In this document: positions 1 through 4,101 of the stretch, piece after piece
Layout of the letters: each line of letters opens with the position of its first letter
Position numbering within the stretch: position 1 is the first letter of the stretch
NCBI GenBank assembly: GCA_016763335.1
Contig: JAESUD010000020.1
Coordinates: forward strand, 1 to 5,249
Reading direction: 5' to 3'
DNA: 5,249 nucleotides
Source of the DNA: Emcibacteraceae bacterium
Lineage (GTDB): Bacteria > Pseudomonadota > Alphaproteobacteria > Sphingomonadales > Emcibacteraceae
The notes under the pieces: generated by a model
The model's input: the letters and a program-made list of their open reading frames with translations, nothing else
Databases searched by the model: none
Told to the model about the DNA's origin: nothing
Translations under genes and position numbers: made by a program

Positions 1-576
1 AAGGAAGGTGATATTACGCTTCACAGGTTTAGCCCAACTGGGTTTTATTCGTCTGCGGTTCGTAATAATTTACTTCGCGCTCTTGAAGGACGTACTGCAC
101 GACAAGTAGATTTTCGCCGTAAAGCAGGCGTCGATGAGGCCTTTAATACGGAAGTCATGGTTGGTAAAAAACGTTACTTTGTCAAAGAAGATGATAGAGC
201 AAGTGTTCTTAGCTGGATAGATCAAGGTTTTGATACATCCATGAGAACACCAGACGATAGTCTGATCCTTGTTTCAAGTGAAGAAGCGGCTGAAATTCGG
301 CTGGATCAAAAAAATTGCATGGGTTGTTTAAGCCAGTGTAAGTTTTCAAACTGGTCGCAAAACCCGGATACGAATTATTCAACTGGGCGTGGCGCTGACC
401 CGCGTAGTTTCTGCATACAAAAAGCATTAATGAATATTGCTCACGGCGAATCGCTTGAAGATAATCTAATGTTTGCAGGGCATTCGGCCTTTAACTTTGC
501 TTCCGATCCATTTTATAGCAATGGATTTGTACCGACCGTTAAAGAGCTTATGGACAGAATAGTCGCCGGCGACTAA
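1..576 (+). CDS. Nitronate monooxygenase-like (2-nitropropane dioxygenase family) flavoprotein, C-terminal part
   Basis: The frame is open from base 1 to the TAA at 574-576, giving 191 residues with no start in view; the ATG at 157 is internal, because the frame upstream of it is open and protein-like. From memory of the family, the sequence resembles the C-terminal part of alphaproteobacterial NAD(P)H-dependent flavin oxidoreductases annotated as nitronate monooxygenase: a segment reading SPTGFYSSAVRN near residues 11-22, a Cys cluster CMGCLSQC at 106-113, a fourth Cys at 138 in DPRSFCIQK, and an ending with DPFYSNGFVPTVKELMDRI. The FMN-binding barrel would lie upstream, outside the window, so the enzyme class cannot be confirmed here. 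The spaced cysteines could bind a metal or Fe-S cluster; this is inference. It is followed after 75 bases by irr, which has its own promoter, so cotranscription is possible but not required. The true substrate is unknown, since this family is often over-annotated. Confidence 0.65.
   Translation, partial: KEGDITLHRFSPTGFYSSAVRNNLLRALEGRTARQVDFRRKAGVDEAFNTEVMVGKKRYFVKEDDRASVLSWIDQGFDTSMRTPDDSLILVSSEEAAEIRLDQKNCMGCLSQCKFSNWSQNPDTNYSTGRGADPRSFCIQKALMNIAHGESLEDNLMFAGHSAFNFASDPFYSNGFVPTVKELMDRIVAGD
560..575. repeat. 16-nt perfect palindrome spanning the stop codon
   Basis: The bases TAGTCGCC are followed directly by their reverse complement GGCGACTA, ending inside the TAA stop of the first gene. 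As RNA it could fold into a 6-bp stem with a CCGG loop. There is no T-tract after it, so it is not a canonical intrinsic terminator. It may be a protein-binding site, an mRNA 3'-end stabiliser or chance. Confidence 0.5.
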
Positions 577-589
577 CCAAGGCCACTGC

Positions 590-618
590 TTGATAATTCA
601 CCATATAGAGTGTATCAT
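590..618 (+). promoter_or_regulatory. Predicted sigma70-type promoter of irr
   Basis: A -35 box TTGATA (590-595) and a -10 box TATCAT (613-618) are separated by exactly 17 bases; each matches the consensus at five of six positions. Transcription would begin near 625, giving a leader of about 27 bases before the irr ATG at 652. An interrupted inverted repeat (TGATA..CAC / GTGTATCA, 591-617) overlaps both boxes and could be an operator. No canonical Irr box (TTTAGAA-N3-TTCTAAA) is visible. Confidence 0.6.
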
Positions 619-651
619 ATATCCTGTATTTGAATATAGTGAGAGTTATGT

Positions 652-1068
652 ATGACCAGACCCTATTCTAAAGCATTGAGATGCCTTCAGGATGTTAACC
701 TGAGGCCTACCAAGCAGCGACTTGCACTTGCAAAACTTCTGTTTGATGGCGATGACCGTCATGTCACAGCAGAAGCATTGCATAAGGAAGCTAGTAATTT
801 AGGGACTAAAGTTTCTTTGGCGACAATTTATAATACTCTTCATCAATTCACCGAAGCAAATCTTCTGAAAGAAGTCATTGTTGATAGCAACCGTACATAT
901 TTTGATACAAACGTAAGCGACCATCACCATATTTATTATAAAGATGAAGAAATGCTCCACGATATTTCTGCGGATGATGTGGTGATATCGGCACTTCCGG
1001 ACGTGCCAGCTGGCAAAAGAATTAGTGCCGTTAATGTTGTTATCCATATGGAAAATAGCAACGCTTAA
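652..1068 (+). CDS. irr: Iron response regulator Irr (Fur family)
   Basis: This 138-residue protein has the length and features of Irr, the alphaproteobacterial Fur-family regulator that controls heme synthesis and iron genes in response to heme status. An N-terminal winged helix runs over about residues 10-80, with LRPTKQRLALAKLLF at 17-31 and the recognition-helix segment VSLATIYNTLHQFTEANLL at 54-72. YFDTN (83-87) and the His triplet SDHHH (H91-H93), associated in Irr with metal/heme binding, follow. It lacks the paired CxxC zinc motifs of classical Fur; its only Cys is C11, not followed by Pro, so the N-terminal heme regulatory motif known from Bradyrhizobium Irr is absent. The start at 652 has GAGAG (641-645) six bases upstream; an ATG at 648 is out of frame and opens only seven codons. 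The stop interlocks with that of the convergent SH3 gene. Confidence 0.93.
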   Translation: MTRPYSKALRCLQDVNLRPTKQRLALAKLLFDGDDRHVTAEALHKEASNLGTKVSLATIYNTLHQFTEANLLKEVIVDSNRTYFDTNVSDHHHIYYKDEEMLHDISADDVVISALPDVPAGKRISAVNVVIHMENSNA

Positions 1069-1565
1069 TCAAAGATTTCCTCATCAAGCGCACCCCATAT
1101 ATTTTCGCTTTTGATCCATCCTATAAAGCCACCAATTTCCATCTCACACCAATTATTGCGGCACTGTAATACCTTGCCAAGAACGTCTTGTTCCGCGGTT
1201 AATGTTACTTTAGTAGTTTCATCTGGTGATTTTACCAAATTTTGTGATCCGTTAATAATGATAGCACGGCGGTTAAGCGAAAGGAGTGCCCGGGAAATCC
1301 AACCGGTCGAGCCATCAACATCTATAATTTTAAACCAGTTACCATATTCAGCAATGACCTTGAGTGGATAGGCCTGCTTTTGATATATCCAGTCAATGGG
1401 ATATTCAAGGCCGGGCCCTGTGCGCATATTTGTAATATCATCATCAAGCGACATAAACCTTGGCAGTGGGTAACCGGAAGCCCCCATTGTTGTTTGGGAA
1501 TATGTTGATAATACGCAAGCGTTGAGCAAGATAATAAATAACAGTGATTTTTGTAAAATTTTCAT
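1065..1565 (-). CDS. Exported protein with two bacterial SH3 domains
   Basis: This 166-residue protein begins with a signal peptide: Lys at 2 and 6, a hydrophobic stretch LLFIILL (8-14), and a probable cleavage site near residues 20-25. C17 in LNAC gives a poor lipobox (Asn at -2), so lipidation is possible but not favoured. Two SH3-type repeats follow, about 38-96 (NMRTGPGLEYPIDWIY, GNWFKI, GSTGWI) and 98-158 (LVKSPD, NNWCEMEIGGFIGWI). This layout matches the SH3 family common in Alphaproteobacteria (SH3_4-like). C135 and C140 could form a disulfide in the second repeat after export. Bacterial SH3 domains often bind cell-wall peptides; no catalytic domain is present, so a role in the periplasm or envelope is inferred. 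The ATG at 1565 has no Shine-Dalgarno sequence and the predicted -10 box lies only six bases upstream, so the message may be leaderless. It is divergent from the dehydrogenase gene and convergent with irr. Confidence 0.85.
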   Translation of the reverse strand: MKILQKSLLFIILLNACVLSTYSQTTMGASGYPLPRFMSLDDDITNMRTGPGLEYPIDWIYQKQAYPLKVIAEYGNWFKIIDVDGSTGWISRALLSLNRRAIIINGSQNLVKSPDETTKVTLTAEQDVLGKVLQCRNNWCEMEIGGFIGWIKSENIWGALDEEIFD

Positions 1566-1571
1566 GAATTA

Positions 1572-1602
1572 ACTATATGTAATTTTATGAAGGCATCGTC
1601 AA
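1572..1602 (-). promoter_or_regulatory. Candidate promoter of the SH3 gene, possibly leaderless
   Basis: On the minus strand, TTGACG (1602-1597) and TATAGT (1577-1572) each match the sigma70 consensus at five of six positions, but the spacer is 19 bases, longer than ideal. Initiation about seven bases past the -10 box falls at 1565, the A of the ATG, which fits the missing ribosome-binding site. Confidence 0.4.
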
Positions 1603-1615
1603 GAAAGCTTTTTCA

Positions 1616-1644
1616 TTGTCATAATATTTTATGCTCAATATAAT
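1616..1644 (+). promoter_or_regulatory. Near-consensus sigma70 promoter of the dehydrogenase gene
   Basis: TTGTCA (1616-1621, five of six matches) and a perfect TATAAT (1639-1644) are spaced by 17 bases. The transcript would start near 1651, downstream of the in-frame ATGs at 1631 and 1643 and upstream of the ATG at 1676. The promoter therefore decides the start codon. Its -35 box lies 13 bases from that of the divergent SH3 promoter, with the palindrome AAAGCTTT (1604-1611) between them. Confidence 0.65.
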
Positions 1645-1675
1645 GGCTCAAAATAATATAACCGAGAATATAAAT

Positions 1676-2653
1676 ATGAAACCTTTAATCATTGTCACCC
1701 GCAAGCTTCCCGAACAAATTGAAAAAAGAATGAAAGAACTGTTTAATGTTCGCCTTAATAATGATGATCATATTTTTTCACAAGAAGAGCTTAAAAGTGC
1801 TGTTGGCGAGGCTTCAATATTAGTGCCGACAGTGACCGATAAAATTGATGCGGATATTTTGACAAACGCGGGGCCGGCGTTGAAGTTGATTGCCAATTAT
1901 GGTGTCGGGGTTGACCATATTGATTTAAAATCAGCTAGAAACAAAATGATAACGGTGACAAATACGCCGGGAGTTCTTACCGAAGATACCGCTGATATGA
2001 CAATGGCATTGATGCTTGGTATCACCAGACGGATGAGCGAAGGGGAAAGAATGCTCAGAGCAGGCAAATGGCAAACCTGGTCACCGACGGGAATGCTCGG
2101 TATGCGGCTCAGTGGTAAAAAGGTGGGAATTATCGGCATGGGACGAATTGGGCAAGCGGTGGCTTTGCGGGCAAAGGCATTTGGTGTTGAAATACATTAT
2201 CACAACCGCCAACAAATTAATTCACTGCTTGAAAAAGAACTGGATGCTACTTATTGGAAAAGCCTTGACCAGATGATTACGCAGATGGATGTTGTTTCGC
2301 TCAATTGTCCTTCAACAGCGGATACATTTCAAATTATGTCAAAACGGCGCCTTGGCTTGATGCAAAATCATGCCTACCTGATTAATACGGCTCGCGGTGA
2401 CGTGGTGGAAGAAGATGCGTTGATTGAGCTGCTCGAAGCGGGGTCAATTGCTGGGGCCGGGCTTGATGTTTATGAAAATGAACCCAATGTTAATCCGCGT
2501 TTATTTGCGTTGGAAAATGTCTTGATCGCTCCCCATATGGGTTCTGCGACCGAAGAAGCACGTCAGGCCATGGGTGAAAAAGTATTGATTAATGTCAAAA
2601 CATTTATTGATGGTCATAGCCCGCGTGACCGAGTACTCGGCGAAGGGCTTTAA
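1676..2653 (+). CDS. D-2-hydroxyacid dehydrogenase (glyoxylate/hydroxypyruvate reductase or glycerate dehydrogenase type)
   Basis: This 325-residue cytosolic enzyme likely reduces glyoxylate or hydroxypyruvate to glycolate or D-glycerate with NAD(P)H. The substrate-loop motif NYGVGVDHID lies at 74-83, the Rossmann fingerprint GMGRIG at 154-159, and the catalytic triad at Arg240 (NTARGD), Glu269 (ENEP) and His287 (APHMGSAT), the normal order and spacing of the family. After the second Rossmann strand it has HNR (176-178) instead of an acidic residue, which suggests NADP(H) use; this is inference. The frame is open from ATG 1631 (340 residues), but the first 15 residues are low-complexity, a strong promoter overlaps them, and homologues as I recall them begin near KPxxxVTRKLP. 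ATG 1676 has GAGA (1664-1667) eight bases upstream. The exact substrate cannot be read from sequence. The stop interlocks with that of convergent moeB. Confidence 0.9.
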   Translation: MKPLIIVTRKLPEQIEKRMKELFNVRLNNDDHIFSQEELKSAVGEASILVPTVTDKIDADILTNAGPALKLIANYGVGVDHIDLKSARNKMITVTNTPGVLTEDTADMTMALMLGITRRMSEGERMLRAGKWQTWSPTGMLGMRLSGKKVGIIGMGRIGQAVALRAKAFGVEIHYHNRQQINSLLEKELDATYWKSLDQMITQMDVVSLNCPSTADTFQIMSKRRLGLMQNHAYLINTARGDVVEEDALIELLEAGSIAGAGLDVYENEPNVNPRLFALENVLIAPHMGSATEEARQAMGEKVLINVKTFIDGHSPRDRVLGEGL

Positions 2654-3399
2654 CCATTACAATATTTGCAGCCGGGGTCTTTAGGAAGCTTTATGGTCCG
2701 ACTAGTAGCGCTTAAGGCATCATAAATCAGCAATTTTCCAGCAAGGCTATCCCCGAGATCAAGTAATTCCTTTAAGACTTCAACTGCTTGCATAGAGCCC
2801 ACCACACCGGCGATAGCACCGAGGATGCCCGCTTCAGCACAGCTTAACACCCCGCGAGGATGATCGGGCACCAGACAGCGGTAACAAGGTTTATCGGGAG
2901 CATATCCTTTGAAGGTGGCAAGTTGGCCGTCAAATTGGCTTAATGCGCCTGAAATGAGCGGTTTTTTATGTTTCAGACACATATCATTGACCAAAAAGCG
3001 GGTGGTGAAATTGTCACAGCCGTCGGCGATAATATCGTATGAACTTATAATCTCTTCAGCATTTTTTTCCGTCAGGCGTTCTTGATAAGGGATGACATTA
3101 ATATCTGGATTAAGGGCCTTGATGGTTTTTAAGGCGCTTGATGTTTTGTCTTGGCCAACGGCATCCGTCATGTGAATGGTTTGACGTTGCAGGTTGCTTA
3201 GATCAACAATGTCATCATCAATGATACCAATGGTGCCTATACCGGCAGCGGCGAGATACATAAGCAGTGGGCTACCAAGGCCGCCAGCACCAATGACAAG
3301 AACCTTTGCCTTCATCAGTTTTTGTTGCCCGTGCCCCCCTACTTCTTTGAGGATTATATGGCGCGCATAACGTTCTAACTGCTCATCATTCAGGGCCAT
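2650..3399 (-). CDS. moeB: MoeB/ThiF-family E1-like adenylyltransferase
   Basis: This protein adenylates the C-terminus of a ubiquitin-like sulfur carrier, MoaD (molybdopterin synthase, molybdenum cofactor pathway) or ThiS (thiamine pathway), in the cytosol. Numbered from ATG 3399 (249 residues, the length I recall for E. coli MoeB): N-terminal DEQLERYARHI, nucleotide-binding GAGGLGSP at 37-44, NLQRQ at 69-73, DGCDNFTTR at 126-134, zinc cysteines C172/C175 and C244/C247, and the conserved Cys C187 in GVLSCAEAG. No rhodanese domain is fused. ATG 3399 is preferred over ATG 3405 because AGAGG (3406-3410) lies six bases before it and touches the earlier ATG directly. It overlaps the upstream small gene by 14 bases and is the last gene of the coaBC operon. 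MoeB and ThiF are hard to separate by sequence, and no moaD or thiS is in view, so the partner is unknown; the neighbouring 86-residue protein is a speculative candidate. Confidence 0.85.
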   Translation of the reverse strand: MALNDEQLERYARHIILKEVGGHGQQKLMKAKVLVIGAGGLGSPLLMYLAAAGIGTIGIIDDDIVDLSNLQRQTIHMTDAVGQDKTSSALKTIKALNPDINVIPYQERLTEKNAEEIISSYDIIADGCDNFTTRFLVNDMCLKHKKPLISGALSQFDGQLATFKGYAPDKPCYRCLVPDHPRGVLSCAEAGILGAIAGVVGSMQAVEVLKELLDLGDSLAGKLLIYDALSATSRTIKLPKDPGCKYCNG

Positions 3400-3646
3400 C
3401 TTCATCCTCTAAAGTTTCGTAGGATATATCGTCCGGGCTAAGGGCATCATCCGGGGAAGCAATAATATATGTCGCGCCGGGGGTAACGGTAAAATCTTCC
3501 GGTTTTGTAATTTCTTTGTCATTACAGAAAACGCTAAATTCTTCAAAACCCATTGAGCGGGCCTCCGCGATTATTCGTTCAATTGTCAGCTCGCTAGTGG
3601 GAATGATGCTTTCGGTTCCGGCGATAATAAGGGTTACATTATCCAT
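3386..3646 (-). CDS. Small acidic-tailed protein, possible beta-grasp (ubiquitin-like) fold
   Basis: I do not recognise this 86-residue protein. It is very likely real because it fills the gap between dut and moeB in the same operon: its ATG shares one base with the dut stop (TAATG) and its end overlaps moeB by 14 bases. By eye the layout is strand (NVTLIIAG, 3-10), strand (ESIIPTS, 12-18), helix (TIERIIAEARSMG, 21-33), strand (FSVFCND, 37-43), then VTPGATYIIAS (54-64), the order of a beta-grasp domain such as MoaD or ThiS. A 22-residue acidic tail (65-86) follows, and the C-terminus is GPE, not the Gly-Gly needed for E1 activation. There is no signal peptide or membrane segment and only one Cys (C41). 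It could be a non-conjugated ubiquitin-like protein, a partner of the E1, or an unrelated alpha/beta protein. Function is unknown. Confidence 0.75.
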   Translation of the reverse strand: MDNVTLIIAGTESIIPTSELTIERIIAEARSMGFEEFSVFCNDKEITKPEDFTVTPGATYIIASPDDALSPDDISYETLEDEDGPE

Positions 3647-4101
3647 TATGATGCTGTCCCGGTTGAGCCAAAACCACCAGCACCGCGTGCCGTTTCATCA
3701 AGGTTCTCACATTTGTTCCAGCTGATTTGTGTGACCGGGGCGATGATCATCTGGGCGATGCGCATGCCTCTGGTAATGATGAAATCCTCATCGCCGTGAT
3801 TGATCAAAATAACTTTAACTTCGCCGCGATAATCTGCATCAATTGTGCCGGGTGAATTAAGCACGGTTACACCGTTTTTCCAGGCGAGACCGGAACGGGG
3901 ACGAACCTGCGCTTCGAACCCTTCAGCAAGAGCCATGGCAAAACCGGTTGGGACAAGAAGTCTGTTACCGGTTTTAAGAATAAGTTCTTCATTTTCACCA
4001 ATTGCTGCCATCAAATCCATGCCGGCACTATTTACTGTTTCATATTCCGGTAGTTTCAAACCTCCGCCGTGGGGCAAAATTTGGACATTTACAATTGTCA
4101 T
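3646..4101 (-). CDS. dut: dUTPase (deoxyuridine 5'-triphosphate nucleotidohydrolase)
   Basis: This enzyme hydrolyses dUTP to dUMP and pyrophosphate in the cytosol, keeping uracil out of DNA and supplying dUMP for dTMP synthesis; the family acts as a trimer. The 151-residue protein has all five trimeric dUTPase motifs in order: SAGMDLMA (25-32), PRSGLAWK (68-75), [11 protein letters not shown] (85-95, with catalytic Asp90), [10 protein letters not shown] (111-120) and the flexible C-terminal [10 protein letters not shown] (139-148, with Phe144 that stacks on uracil). Length is typical and nothing is missing. Its ATG overlaps the coaBC stop in ATGA, and a strong ribosome-binding site lies inside the end of coaBC. 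Adjacency to coaBC is known from other proteobacteria, including E. coli. Its stop overlaps the next ATG by one base, so downstream translation is probably coupled. Confidence 0.97.
   Translation of the reverse strand: MTIVNVQILPHGGGLKLPEYETVNSAGMDLMAAIGENEELILKTGNRLLVPTGFAMALAEGFEAQVRPRSGLAWKNGVTVLNSPGTIDADYRGEVKVILINHGDEDFIITRGMRIAQMIIAPVTQISWNKCENLDETARGAGGFGSTGTAS

Noticed and set aside
577..651. A canonical Irr box or Fur box upstream of irr
   Set aside because: No TTTAGAA-N3-TTCTAAA or GATAATGATAATCATTATC-like sequence is present; only the weaker dyad over the promoter was kept.
648..671. A seven-codon ORF whose ATG lies four bases before the irr start, a possible leader peptide
   Set aside because: The Shine-Dalgarno GAGAG is only two bases from this ATG but six from the irr ATG, and the peptide runs into irr out of frame with no recognisable content.
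1513..1530. Lipobox at C17 (LNAC) of the SH3 protein
   Set aside because: Asn at -2 is atypical and a normal signal-peptidase I site near residues 20-25 is equally plausible, so I did not call it a lipoprotein.
1637..1673. Three copies of AATATAA (1637, 1655, 1667) as a direct-repeat operator
   Set aside because: Spacing is irregular (18 and 12 bases) and the stretch is simply AT-rich and includes the -10 box, so chance is the best explanation.
3386..3646. Calling the small gene moaD or thiS because of its E1 neighbour
   Set aside because: It lacks the C-terminal Gly-Gly required for adenylation and sulfur carriage and ends in an acidic tail, so a sulfur-carrier name is not supported.
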